From the NCBI GenBank assembly GCA_028622995.1, contig JAJQJQ010000014.1:1922001-1986000 (forward strand): DNA of 64,000 nt, read 5' to 3'. This stretch comes from Panagrolaimus kolymaensis (lineage: Eukaryota; Nematoda; Chromadorea; Rhabditida; Panagrolaimidae). Positions 22,547-34,378 of the stretch are shown here, piece after piece. The position numbers and the translations under genes are program-made. Within the stretch, counting starts at the first letter, position 1. Each line of letters starts with the position of its first letter. The notes beneath the pieces are model-generated. The model saw only the letters and a program-made list of their open reading frames with translations, had not been told where the DNA came from and searched no databases.

Positions 22547-25500
22547 TTAATCAACAGAAATAACAAGAGGCGGTTGGGAATCAATAATTAAACATTCATC
22601 ATCATCATCGACATCAATAATTTGAGTTTTTGAATTTTTATTTGAAAATAGTTTTTTCTTTTTTCTCACAATTTGCGGCTTATTCCAACAATCTTCTAAA
22701 GCAGGTTGTTTTCGCTTTTCAATGGAATCCAAACTTTTTCGAATTTTTGCAGTTTTTTCATTTTTTGATTTTGAAGATTCGATTGAAATTGGTATTGGTG
22801 GACCTGTTGATTTTTTTGGTTTAGATACTGTATTTTGAGGTTTGGATGATGATGGGCCAGGCAGAAATTCGTTATTTGTTTTTGAATTAATTATTTCACA
22901 TTCTTGAATACTTTTTTCTTCTGATTCGGATGATTGCAAAGTTATTATTTCTTCTGGCGTTTTACAACCTTTTTCTGGTTGAGATACAACAGATTGGAAA
23001 ATTCTTTCACCATTGCTGAAATTAAAAATATCTGGTGATTGGCCTCTTTCTTTTTTAGGTTCAATTTCGTTTAAAATATCTCTCACAAAATTTGCAAATT
23101 CTTCTTCTTCCTCTTTGGCAACATCGTCTGCTTCGCTGTTTTCTTCGATTAAAAAAACTTTTTGTCGATGATAATTAAAGCAATACCAATTTAAATATTT
23201 TTTTGCTGCGTCAATCAAAGGTTTCCATTCTTCGGAGAAATTATTTTTTGAGACATATTTCACCCAAATTTGAAAAGCTTTTTTCAATCGAGAAATTTGA
23301 AAGAATGAAATATAAGTTTTGAAATGAAATAGAAGCTTTCGATAATCTTTTTTTCTTGGAGGTTGATTAAATTTTAATTGAACTCCACAAATTGAAATTA
23401 TTTCTGAACTAATTTGGCGATGACTAATATTTCCAAAATTTATTTCACGCCTTTCAGGTGGTTGAGGTAAAACTCCCAAAGGTCTTGCAGGAATAGTTTG
23501 ATATGGAACAGTTTTACAAACATCCGAAATTTTCATTCTCATTTCATCTTGCTCTTTCACAGGCGACCAATCATTTATGGTTGATGGAATAAAATATGGT
23601 TCATCAAATTTTTTCCCTTTTTGTTGTTTGCTTTTCTTTTTTCTTGGAAGTTTTGCTCTTGGAACCCATTCAAAAGCAGATAAATCTGTTTCAGTATTTC
23701 CATTGATGGATTTTATGACATTTTTAGTTTTCATAAAATCCCATAATGTTCCTGTTCCAGTTGTTCCTTTTGCTGTAGAGGAAGAAGCTGACGATGCCAT
23801 AATTCGACCGGGAGCAAATGTAATGAGCTTTGTCATGTGTAAAGCTACCTAAAACAATAAAAAAAAATTTATATAACCATTGTCATAAAAAATTTTTACG
23901 GTAGTTAACATAAGAATTTTTTCATATTTGTAGAGCACTCATTTGCTACTTTAAAGGCAGGAAAAAAAATAATTTTTAAATTAATATTTTGAAAGCTTTG
24001 AAGCTATGATTTTATTTTAATTTAAAAAACTCTGTAGTTTTTATATTTGAAAAGGGACGAGTAACACCTCAAGTTTATCGACCGTAGATCATTCTCGATG
24101 GATGACTCCTTTTTTTAGAAATTGCTTCAAGACAACGTACTTTTTTTCATTTTTACACTGAAAATCGTTGAAACCTTCGAGGATGATCTACGGTCGATAA
24201 ACTTGAGGTTATAAGTTTCCTTGATTCAAATGTCCAAAAACTTCGGCTTTTTTTTCTTCATAAAAGCGGGAACTTTCAACAGAAATTAAGGCAATTCATT
24301 ATTTTATTTTACAACAATTTCAGTTTTGAAACTATTTTTTTCTGTACTTTTGGCGGCAAAAATGCTTACTCCTCGAATATCAGTCACCACAGGTTTTAAC
24401 TCCCGAATCATTTTCATTACAGAAGAATATATAATTTCGACATCAGAAGTTTGTTGAATTCTAGCTGATTTTCTTAATGGATAACATGGACCATGGGCAC
24501 CTAAATAAATATTCTTATAGCTTTTTAATTATTTTTTTGGGGTCTAAAAAATAAACCATATTTATCAGGAATTAATGGAGCATCAGGTTGACGAATAAGT
24601 AATTTTAAAGTTAAAAGTGTGCCAGTTTTATTAATTTGATTTAATCTTTGAGATAATTCAGTTGAAATGGATTTAAGTAATTCTTTTAAATTTGATTCCT
24701 AAAAAATATAGTTTTAATCATTTTTTTGTTTTTAAAAATAGTTACCGCTTGTAATCGAATTCCAAAATTAACATTTACAGAAACGGATTTTTGATCCATC
24801 AAAATGTCATCAAAATTTATTGCTTCACATTTTCCCCTCAAAGCTTTATAAACTTTTTCACCATTCGTGAAACCCAAAACTTTTCTTAATTCTTCTATGG
24901 AAAAATCTAAAAGTTGACGACAAAGTTTAATATTCGCGCCAAAATGTTCTTGAATATTTTCACAAGTACTCCATCCAATTGTGGGAAGATCGGAAATTGG
25001 CATATCAGCTATAAAATCTTGAGCTTCTTCTTGAGTAACATAAAATTGTCCTTTGGGTTTTGCTTTTTTCGTGGCCATTCTTGCAATAAGTGAGTTTGGT
25101 CCAAGTCCAGCTGAGGCCTATAAAGTGGATTTTAAATTAGTATTACAAATTTATTAAACGCTGCAAGAATTGAACATATCTAAATTTGGGATACCGATTT
25201 AAAAAGTTTTCAAAAAAAGACGGAAATATGCTAATGAAAAAAATTTGCAATCAGATTATTGACAATTATTTGTCTAATTTAAAAATCTTCTTTTTTTGAA
25301 GAAATTTAAATTTTTTTCGGACTTCGTTTTAAATATTTTAAGACACATTTTATTGAAGAAAAAAACATTCAAGGTTTCTTACAATTATCACAAAGTATTG
25401 GAAACTTTCAATTTATTTTAAAGGCTTTGAAACTTGGGTTTTAATTATTTCGAAACTTTTAACTTCAAAGCTTTCCAACAACAAAAATATATGAGCCATC

Positions 25501-27413
25501 AATTCTTAGTTTTTTAAAGATAATTTAAGGATAATAATCTATTATTTTTTAAGCAAAAATTTTGATAATCTTTTTTATTGAAAAAAAAATTGGTATTTTC
25601 CGGTGGCGTTGGGTTGAAGAAACTTTTTTAAATTTCAACAACGTAAAATAACGAAAACCTTACCGAGCATTGAGTTTGTTCTTGAATATCATTTCTAATT
25701 ATTGCAATTACAGCTAATGGATCACTAATATTACATTCTTGACAAATATTAGATAAATCAAAAAATAATTCATCACAACTCATTGCTTTTATTTGAAGTG
25801 TGTAACTTGAAATAATGGAATATAATTGTTTTGCAACAGCCACATATTCATCAAATTGATATGGAACACAAATTAAATTTGGACATAGTTTCAATGCGTC
25901 TCTAACAAATTGTCTCGCATAGCAACCTTTTGCTCGAGCTTCATAAGAACATGAAGCTATTTCCCCATAAGCTGAACCATTTGATGATGAATGTGTTACA
26001 GCCACGGGTTTTCCAATTAAATCTGGGCGAGTTCGAAGTGCAACCGAAACAAAAAAGCAATCCATATCAATATGACATATTATTGGTTCAGTGAGTCTGA
26101 AAAAATAAAAATAAGAAATTGGAATTTATAGATTGAAGAAATTTGGAAGAAGAATAAATGGTTTTGAATGGCAAAATAAATTTTCATTTATATATTTGTT
26201 GTTAAATTTTAGAAAAATGGAGCAATCAACTTTATAAAATAATAAACAAAAGTTTTTCTTTCTTCTTTTTTTTGGAGATCAATCAAGTTACAGGCTCCTC
26301 TAATTTGGGATTTAAAACGTTTATGAGCACCGAAAAATGAATAAAATTTGTTTGTTTTTTATCCTTCATTTAAAGTTAAAAGAATCGTATCTTCAAAAGT
26401 GAAATAAATTTACATATTCCCACTTTAGGACTTTTATTAGTTAAAACAGCAAAAAAAAATTCTCGACCAATAAAAATAGAAAAAAATTCTTACTTGATGG
26501 AGCTTTGAAGATGTTTCAACTTTTCTCTTCCTTCAAATTCATGGCTATCTTTATTCTTTTTCAATTCAGCCACAAACTTTTTCAATTCTGTTGCCATCGT
26601 TGAAATTAAATGCAGGCGGGAGCGATTAAAGAATTCATTAACATGATTTGAATTTGTTGGATTAGAAATTAAAAAATAATTGGTTTCAGAAAGAAGTTTG
26701 CCGACTTTAACTCTGAAAATTTAAAATAAAAAAGTTTAAATTTGTCAGAAAAATAAAATGAAGGCTTACGAATCCGTAATAAAATTGGGTTTAATAACTT
26801 TTTCATCTTTTCTTAATCTTTCTTTTTTTGTGTTTGCTAATGATTCAGCCACCACGTAAGTGGTGGTTCCATATTTATAATAATGATGATATTCTCCACC
26901 ATTTTCAACAACCAATTCACGGATTTCATTTGCAGGTGGATGAGTGAAACCATCGATGTAAAATGAAATTCCTTTAAATATATCTGATTTTTTTATTACA
27001 TTTGAATGAACTTGATGATTGAGTTTATTGACTTTGGCATGCATGTAATCGCCCTAAAAAATGAAATAAAAAATTTATATATATTTTCTTTTTAGTTTAT
27101 GGCGGCAAAGTTCGATGGTTTCCAATTTTTTGAGACTTAAAACTTTTTTCAAAATTTATAATTTTTTTAGCCATCTAAAAGTGCTTCGAAAGAAAGTTTT
27201 TTTAGCGAAAATAAAAGTTTGACGTCAAAAAAATAAATGATATGAGTCTAATTTGATTAAGATAAAAGAAATATAAAGAAAAAAACTTACAAAACCTTGA
27301 AAATTTCCTGCTCCATCCACTCTTAAACCCAATTCATCGGTTCGTTGTTTTTCTCTCGAAATTATATTATCACTTCCAAGAGCTTCTATCGCAGCTTTAA
27401 GCCTTTCAACCAT
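22547..27413 (-). CDS. rev1: DNA repair protein REV1 (Y-family dCMP transferase)
   Basis: Eight exons (27291-27413, 26770-27053, 26494-26712, 25664-26096, 24746-25117, 24557-24698, 24370-24500, 22547-23848) join in phase to 1001 aa. REV1 inserts dC opposite lesions and scaffolds translesion polymerases in the nucleus. Evidence in order: the conserved GDYMHAKVNKL lead-in, a BRCT domain (about 62-140, SDIFKGISFYIDGF, KVIKPNFITDS), palm motif DMDCFFVSVALR with catalytic Asp about 219, SCDELFF with Asp/Glu about 317-318, the ARMATKKAKPKGQ finger, the helix-hairpin-helix segment and the little-finger end VTDIRG joined to VALHMTKL. The last exon (433 aa) is divergent. It includes a helical stretch (LKKAFQIWVKYVSKNNFSEEW..) loosely like the REV1 C-terminal interaction domain, and an acidic end IIDVDDDDECLIID resembling SUMO-interaction motifs. 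No clear UBM was seen. The polymerase assignment is very secure; the C-terminal half is less so. Confidence 0.95.
24066..24209. mobile_element. Small inverted-repeat element (144 bp) in REV1 intron 7
   Basis: Terminal inverted repeats of about 33 bp (ACCTCAAGTTTATCGACCGT on the left and its complement on the right) flank a short AT-rich middle. It lies inside the intron between the exons at 24,370-24,500 and 22,547-23,848. No target duplication was resolved, so the superfamily is unknown. Confidence 0.75.
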
Positions 27414-27621
27414 TTTTTTATTAAATTAAGAATTAAAAACTTTTTACTTATTTCATAATAATCTTTAGAGGAGAAAAAATATGTTTCGAAGGAAAAAAAA
27501 CTAAAGAAAAATAAATTTAGTTTGGCGTTGATTCATAAAAAAAATTAAAGAAAAAAACAAAGTTTATTTTTATTTTTTATGCATCAATTTTAACTAATTT
27601 TTTTTCTTGGTAGTCAAAAAC
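27414..27621. promoter_or_regulatory. Divergent promoter region between REV1 and the 27.6-kb gene
   Basis: Only 208 bp separate the REV1 start codon (minus) from ATG 27,622 (plus), so any promoters must overlap. The plus-strand gene has a T-rich acceptor-like TTTCTTGGTAG nine bases upstream of its ATG, which could be a spliced-leader acceptor. No defined motif was recognised. Confidence 0.4.
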
Positions 27622-28023
27622 ATGGAGGAACTAAATGCATCAAAAAAAATTTTTCTTCAATCCCTTGTAATTTCACTAGAATTTCGTGGATATTTTATTT
27701 TTTCTGAAAGGCTTTTACACGCTATTTATGATTATTTTCGTTTCCGAAGGTTGTTGCATCCAATAGAAGCCAATCAAGCATGGTTAGAAAAGGATGATTT
27801 ATTTTTAAAGAATCATTTTCCAACAGCCATTTCCCAATTAGCACATGGATACAATGGAATGATATCGACGATGAGACGAGTAAATTTGTATACTGCTAAA
27901 AAGTTTTGTTCATCCATGGCTTTTTTGGATTCCGAATTAATGCCAATGTATTTGAAAGCTTTGAAAGGTGAACCATCACCTGAAAAGTTTGATCAAAATT
28001 TAAATGAAGCTATGAAAGCCTGA
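27622..28023 (+). CDS. Hypothetical 133-aa protein
   Basis: A single exon runs from ATG 27,622 (MEELNASKKIFLQ) to a stop, giving 133 aa. A frame extension upstream begins with TTG and is not used. The composition is balanced and non-repetitive, with protein-like segments (FRRLLHPIEANQAWLEKDD, KNHFPTAISQLAHGYNGM) and an apparently all-helical character. No signal peptide or membrane segment is seen. I do not recognise the family. It is divergent from REV1 across 208 bp, which might mean co-regulation, but that is inference. Confidence 0.7.
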   Translation: MEELNASKKIFLQSLVISLEFRGYFIFSERLLHAIYDYFRFRRLLHPIEANQAWLEKDDLFLKNHFPTAISQLAHGYNGMISTMRRVNLYTAKKFCSSMAFLDSELMPMYLKALKGEPSPEKFDQNLNEAMKA

Positions 28024-29351
28024 GAAAAAGCTCCATTTTCATTTTAATTTTTGGTTATTTTTTGAGGCTATAAAAACCAATGACAATTCATAAAGTGAAT
28101 TTTAAAATTTTATGGACCCACAAAAATTCTTATAATTTTGAAATAATTTCTTCAAAAGCAATTTTCAAGAAAAAAGAATGAAAAAAATCATCAAAAAAAT
28201 GCGGGAGTGTCGATACTAAAGAAGTGCCACAATAATAAATATGTACTTCCAAAGGGCATCCATCCTTGCTCTTTTTCCTATTCTTATTTTAAAGCTTTTG
28301 TTAATTTACAGGCACACAACAATCAATTCGGACCTTGATAGATTCGCTAACAAATTTTTTCCTTTGGCTAAAAATGCATACAGTCGTATTACTTCATATT
28401 CAAACTGAATATTCTAGTGATGCAATTATTAATTATGGAACCAATAATATCACATATGATGGTTTTAAAACCTGTTATTCCCTTTATCATTTCATCGAAT
28501 ATCAATTTCCGCAGAATGATCATGCACTTAATGTCATTTTCTTTTTACATTAAAATGAAAAAAAATTCTGAACCGTTCAAATATTTTAATAATGGCTAAA
28601 ATAATTATTAAAAACTTGATTCTTAAATTTATTTACGCCAAGATATATGTTTTATTGTATTTTTAATTCTTTTTTTAGTCTTAATTCATTTTTTATATGT
28701 ATTTAATCTTCTTTTTTTCGAGGCAAAATTTTTTCGAAATTCTCTTTTAGGAGTTTCTTTTTTGATTAAAAAACTGAAAACTAACAAACAAAAAAAATAG
28801 CAGTTATTAAAAAAAACTTTAATTGGCTTTTATAAAATTCAAAAATTTGTGGTCTAAAATTAAACTAAACTTGTGTTTTTTGTTTCTTAAATAATGTTCG
28901 ATTTTTCTTGCTTTTGACAATGACAAATGCTATTTATCCCTAATTTGTTACTTTTTCAAAAAAAAATTTATGCTGATAAAGTTTTTTATTGTACATACAT
29001 ATGTATATTTTTTTGTTGCTTTGGTTGTCATTTTTTTTATCATATAATGATTTTCTTTATTTATTCAAATAAATGACCGCTTCTATTTCAATCGATACAC
29101 CCAATTTAACGAATAAAAATAGAAAAGTTTTAGATAAAAAAATTATATATCTCAAACAACTTTCTTGTACCCATACATCCCCGATTCTGGATTTTTGAAT
29201 CTAAATCGGACACATTTTTTGAAAAATTAGGAAACGTTGTCTAAGAAAGAAAAAAGAAAAGAAAAGAGAGAGAGTTCACACCAAATTATTTTTATTCAAT
29301 AAAAAAACAACAACATTTAAAAAATCGTGAAAATTTTATTTGATATCATCT
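28024..29351. other. Intergenic, no supported gene
   Basis: The region is AT-rich. A stretch at 28,300-28,555 has protein-like codon content (NYGTNNITYDGFKTCYSLYHF) but no convincing start or splice partners, and it switches frame near 28,400. It may be a gene remnant. Nothing else was seen. Confidence 0.5.
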
Positions 29352-29971
29352 TTAAATTTTGCTAATTAAGTTTTTGCTTATTTGAATTGATGATGACGAA
29401 TCGATATTTATTGGTCCTCTTTGCAATACATATGGCTGACCGACCTCTAAATTTAAAATCTTTTATGGTAAATATTCAAATTCTTACGAATTTCACAATA
29501 ACAACAAAAAACTCACATAAACACAATCAAGATCGTGAATGTGTGGATTAATTTGATGAAAATCAGTTAATTTTATTCCATATTTGTTACATATTTTAAA
29601 AACTGTATCACCTTGCATGAATTTATGTTCATGGAATCCACTCGTGGAAATGTTACAGTGGCATAAAAATTCTTGATTGCTTCGTGTTTCATTTAAAGAC
29701 AACAGCGTTAATTGAAACTGAGAATTTGGTAAATAATAATGTTCTCCAGCCTATAAAAAAATGGATAAAAAATGTATCTTTCAAATCAAAATTGTTTGTA
29801 TAAACTCACAAGAACGACGTTCAAATCCCTAATATGTGGATTGCAAGCTGAAAAAAAATCCAAAGTAATATTATTTTGTTGACATATTTTCCATACTGTG
29901 TCACCTTGATTAAAAATGGGATGAGTTTTATTATTTTGAATTTGATTTTCATTCATTTTTTCTTTTAACAT
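29352..29971 (-). CDS. Two-LysM protein (short member of cluster)
   Basis: Three exons (29810-29971, 29517-29750, 29352-29444) join in phase to 162 aa. It has two LysM-like modules. Module 1 (about 19-65) reads FNQGDTVWKICQQNNITLDFF..CNPHIRDLNV then AGEHYYLP. Module 2 (about 90-140) reads HKFMQGDTVFKICNKYGIKL..INPHIHDLDCVY then VGQPYVLQRG. LysM modules bind chitin or peptidoglycan N-acetylglucosamine chains. A CxC pair (FLCHC) precedes module 2, and a Cys sits in each KIC. There is no signal peptide and no C-terminal BEN-like domain. It is divergently oriented to the next family member, 632 bp away. Exon borders fall at the same module positions as in the other three genes, showing common descent. 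Confidence 0.78.
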
Positions 29972-30602
29972 TCTTTTAATTTTTAGTTATAATTTTTCAA
30001 AAAAAATGGAATAAAATAAAATGAATTTTGACACAATTCTAAAAGCTGCAAAGAATAAATACAAAAAAATACTCAAAAATATAAAGCAGAAACACAAAGA
30101 AGAAGAAAAATATTTTTCAAACTTTTATTTTATATATTTATTAAATAAATTTAAAAAAAGGTAATTATATCGAGAGTACGCGTACTGAAAATTAAAAGTT
30201 AAACAGTGTTTATTTGTGTTTTTGCACGTAAAAAGTGTAACATTCATTTATCTTCCAAACGTACTTTTTTGCGTACCTTTCTTGCGTATATTTTTTTATT
30301 ATCACAGCTCGCTTTTTTTTTTGTTGTGTTAGTTAATTGATGACTCAGAAATATCGTCATGTAATTAAAAAGATAAGAAAAGAACAACAAAAAAAACAAG
30401 AAAAGGACATAATCAAAAAGAGGCGTTCTTATTTCTTCTCCTTTTTTTCCTATTTTTAAAAACAATAAAAAGTTAAAAACTTTAATTCTCTTTTTTTCAT
30501 TTCCAAAAAATTCGATTCCAAAATAGCCTCGTAATTTTTATTTTTCTCTTTATTTTATTTAAAAAGATTATAATAAAATTTTGGCTAAAAATAATATTCG
30601 TG

Positions 30603-32161
30603 ATGAATCAAAACTACGAATGTGTTGAATATGTTGAATGTAAATTTGAATTAGGTGAAACGGTATACAAAATTTGTGAACGTTATAAAATTGGATTAAA
30701 TTGTTTTAAGCAAATAAATTCAGGAATAAAAAATTTGGATTGTGTCCTTGTAAGTTTCTTTAAGCTTCGACAAACAAAAAAAATATGTTAAAAAAATCAA
30801 AAAATCCCAAATCGATAAATTAAAAAGTTTTTTAATTTCCTCCATTTTTTTTTAGGCTGGCGAAGTATATTATTTAACTACCGAAATAATTAATAGTGTA
30901 GGACTCATTGAAAATGCTTCAATTCAAGAAATTGAAAGTCTCTCATCAAGTTTTCAAACAATGCAGGTTAATCTAAAAATTTTCTTCAAAAAAAATTATA
31001 CAAACAATTTATTGTTGTTGCTTATTTCAGGTGGCTGAATGCTTTTGTGCTGCCCAACCACAAACCCATAAGCATTTCATTCAAAGTGGTGACACGGTGG
31101 GAAAGATATGCACGCAATATGAAATATCACTGGAAACATTTCAATTAATAAATCCACACATAAAAAATATTGATGTAATTTTTGTAAGAATGAATTTTTT
31201 TTATAGTTGCCAAAAGAAAAAAAAAATATTTGATGAATATTTTAGCCTGGTCAACCATATATTATTGTTGCTGCTATTCAAACTCCACCTAAACCAAGTA
31301 AATATTTTTTAAACAAAAAATTAAATACAAAAAATTGTTATTTTTAGACATAGATTTTCCATATCTCGATAACAATGGAAATCCTATAAATAAAGAATAT
31401 TTAGATGGTTTCTATAAGAAAAGCATTGAAAAAGCGGAAAAAATTGAAAAAGCAATTTTACCATCAAGCACTTTTTTCCGTGAAATCTCCAATGTTCTTT
31501 TTAATGATGAAGATCAGCAAAAATGTTTAAGGAATCGTGATAAAGAAAAGGTAGAATGGTTGGTAAATGTTTTGGATTTATATTTTCCAACTTTAAACAA
31601 AAAAGATCAAGAAAGTCAATTAAAAAAAGCAAGAGGAAATGTGGATTCACAAAAAAGAAAGCGAAAGAGAAATGTTAGTTTTTTGTTTGGTTTTGTTTCA
31701 TAAGTTTTTTCAAAATTGACTGCTTAAAATCCCCATTCCAAATTTTTCTGCAACGGTTTAAAAAAAATAAAGGAATGATTAGCTAAAAAAAAAAAATTTA
31801 GGATTCCCAAGAAGCAATCAGCAATAACCAATCTCTTCAAACAACGCCAGAATTGCTAGGGTCGTCGTCGAACACCAGAAGCAACGACAATGACCCAAGC
31901 TTCGTTCAATTTATAAACACTGGACAACAGCCATCACAACAAATTTTTCAAGTTCATGAAGATGCAAATAATGATGGCGCAGGCAATTGCGAAGAGGGTA
32001 TTCAGCACGACCTAATCCTTAGTAATCCAGAAATAATAACTTTTGAAATAATTGATAAACTAATTGAAGAAAGCAGAAATGAACTTAATTGCAATTTACC
32101 TCCAGAGCACGAGCAAAATTTTTTGATGGATGAAACAAATCAAATCAAATTATTATTTTAA
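30603..32161 (+). CDS. LysM-LysM-BEN-like protein
   Basis: Six exons (30603-30749, 30856-30966, 31031-31183, 31246-31297, 31348-31673, 31802-32161) join in phase to 382 aa. LysM 1 spans about 13-57 (FELGETVYKICERYKI..then AGEVYYLT). LysM 2 spans about 88-146 (AECFCAAQP.., FIQSGDTVGKICTQYEIS.., GQPYIIV). A linker NIDFPYLD follows. Residues 193-257 resemble a BEN domain: SSTFFREISNVLF, then DKEKVEWLVNVLDLYFP, then a helix. A basic KRKRKR stretch at about 257-262 could be a nuclear signal, and a Gln/Asn/Glu-rich tail of about 120 residues ends the protein. There is no signal peptide. BEN domains bind DNA or chromatin; LysM binds GlcNAc polymers. The combination is unexpected. LysM is fairly sure, BEN is moderate. 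Confidence 0.75.
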
Positions 32162-32733
32162 CAAACTTATAAAATTGCTATGATTTTTTAAATTCTAAAT
32201 TTGAATAATGGCCATATATAAAAAATGTTATTCACAGAAACTAATTTTTTAATTCTATTTGTTCCAAACTTATTTGTTAAAACATTTTTTCTCTTCAATG
32301 ATCCCTAATGCTGCCTTAAGGCCGCCGACCACTTTTTCATTTTTAGGCGCCAACGAAGCACGCTTGCTCGCTAGCATTATTTTTTTCCTTTTTATTTTCT
32401 TTTTAAATATCCTTTTTTTTGTTGCCATATCGAAGACTTATTTCTTTCATAAATCTACCTTTTTGAAAAAATCATATATTGCTTTTTTCTTTAAAATTAT
32501 TAAAATTTGTTTACAAAATAAAGGAATTCATTCATAGCTAAAAAAGTTATATTAAAAATAAAAAAAGCTTTGTATTATCTTTCTTTCTTTTGCGAATTAT
32601 TCATTGTTCTAAGCTATGTATCCATAAAAACCTCCTAATTATAATTTATTTTTACCAAGTTTTGCTTTTTTTTCTCTACATTTATTTTTATTTTTGTAAT
32701 AAAATGTAAAAATTTTTTTTGGAATTCTAGACA

Positions 32734-33536
32734 ATGAATGCTGGAGATTGTTATTATTATTCGAATAAATCAATATTAAATGGCAGCTCATCATCATCAT
32801 TTGCTGCATCAACCCAAGTGAAGCTTAACGACAATGTTCAGTTAACTCATCAAGAAGTAAGCCAAACCATATTTTATTATATATAAAAAATAATTTTAAT
32901 TACTTTTTGTAGAACATTTTATGCAATTGCAATGCTTTGAAACAACCACACAATCATTTTTCATACGTTGATAATGTCAGGGATATATGCTTAAAAAATT
33001 CAATAACATACGAACAATTTCGCAAAATGAATCCACATATAGCAGAACTAAATAATATTACGGTTAGTTTGATTGATGCCTTTAAAGAGTTTTTTTAAAA
33101 TATTGATTATTTTCAGATTGGACAACCATATATTTTAAGTAGAGCTCATAATGAAGTTGTTACCAATGGAGATGAAAGTAGCTTCATAAACCCAGAGCAT
33201 GTTGACATCCCTCAAAAAGAAGCTATGGTACCAAATGCTTCATCCTCATCAAAAATTGGTTATCAAAATCCCGTAAATCTATCCGAGATTTACAATGTTA
33301 ATGACGACGACAACTTCCAAATAAACAATCAACTGGCGCCAATTCCATTTGAAGCCAATATAGCAAAAAATTTGGTGGCGCATTCAAATAAAAATGCATC
33401 TAATTCCATACCACAAAAAAACATAGATTGTTCTTATCAAAATGATAATAACAATTACACATCGAATTTGCAAGAAATTCCATGTCCATCAAGTACAAAT
33501 GAAATTAATTCTGGACTTTCACGAAAAAAAAACTAA
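32734..33536 (+). CDS. LysM-family protein lacking the first LysM half and the BEN-like domain
   Basis: Three exons (32734-32856, 32913-33062, 33117-33536) join in phase to 230 aa. The start ATG is five residues before NAGDCYYYSNKS, which matches the end of LysM 1 in the other genes (AGEVYYLT). The first half of LysM 1 is therefore missing. LysM 2 is present but degenerate (LCNCNALKQ.., YVDNVRDICLKNSITYEQF..MNPHIAELNN, GQPYILS). A 110-residue Ser/Asn/Gln-rich tail replaces the BEN-like domain. It is a shortened paralogue, functional or decaying. It follows the 382-aa gene by 572 bp on the same strand. Confidence 0.65.
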
Positions 33537-34378
33537 CAAAACTCAAGCCACTTTATTTCTTTTATTTTTTTTAAAGGCCCAACAGAAATGAAAATTCTCG
33601 AAAATGTGTTGCTAAGCAAAAAAAATAAAATGAAAAAGTAAGAACCATCATAAATCCAAGAAATGAATAAAAAGGAAATAGAAGTTCATTGTTTAATTTT
33701 TTTATAAATACGCTTTTTTCGTCCTCGGCAAAATGCAACTGAGTGACTGACTGACCGAAGTGCACCTTGAATTTAATTTTTTGAAAAAAATTCTGCCAAT
33801 AAAAAAGATGTTTTTCAAATATTAGAAGAAGAAAACTACAGTATTCTATCAACAAAAAAATATACTACTAAAAAATTAATGTTTAATCAAAAAAACGCAA
33901 TAAAAATTTTTTTTTCTTGTTTACATTTTCTTTTTTTCGTTGATTTTTTGATACTTAAAAAATTACTTTGCTTTTTTATATTTAAGGATAACCAACCAAC
34001 CTACAAAGATTAAACATAAGAAAAAAATGAAACAAAGAAGTTTCATGACACTAAAAAAATTTTTATTGCTATAGAAATTTTAGTCTTTTGAACTCTATAG
34101 TTGCAACATTTTCATATCAACTCCTACGCTTTATTTTTTGACTATCCCATTAAAAACTAGCAAAAAAAATCAAAATAAATAATAAAAACTTTTTCTAAAC
34201 ATTTTTTTTATTCATTAAAATCTTTAAAGAAATTCTTGAATTTTTAACAATAAATTAATTTTTAGACGTCATCAGCTATTGTCTTTTTTCTTTTATCAAA
34301 AAATATCAACAATAAAAAAAGTTGTATAAAAACAAAGATAAAATTCTTCAAAAAAATAAATATTGTTATTTTAGCATT

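Noticed and set aside
28335..28599. Overlapping plus-strand frames with moderately protein-like sequence
   Set aside because: No splice partners or start found and the sense appears to change frame near 28,400; kept only as a possible remnant.
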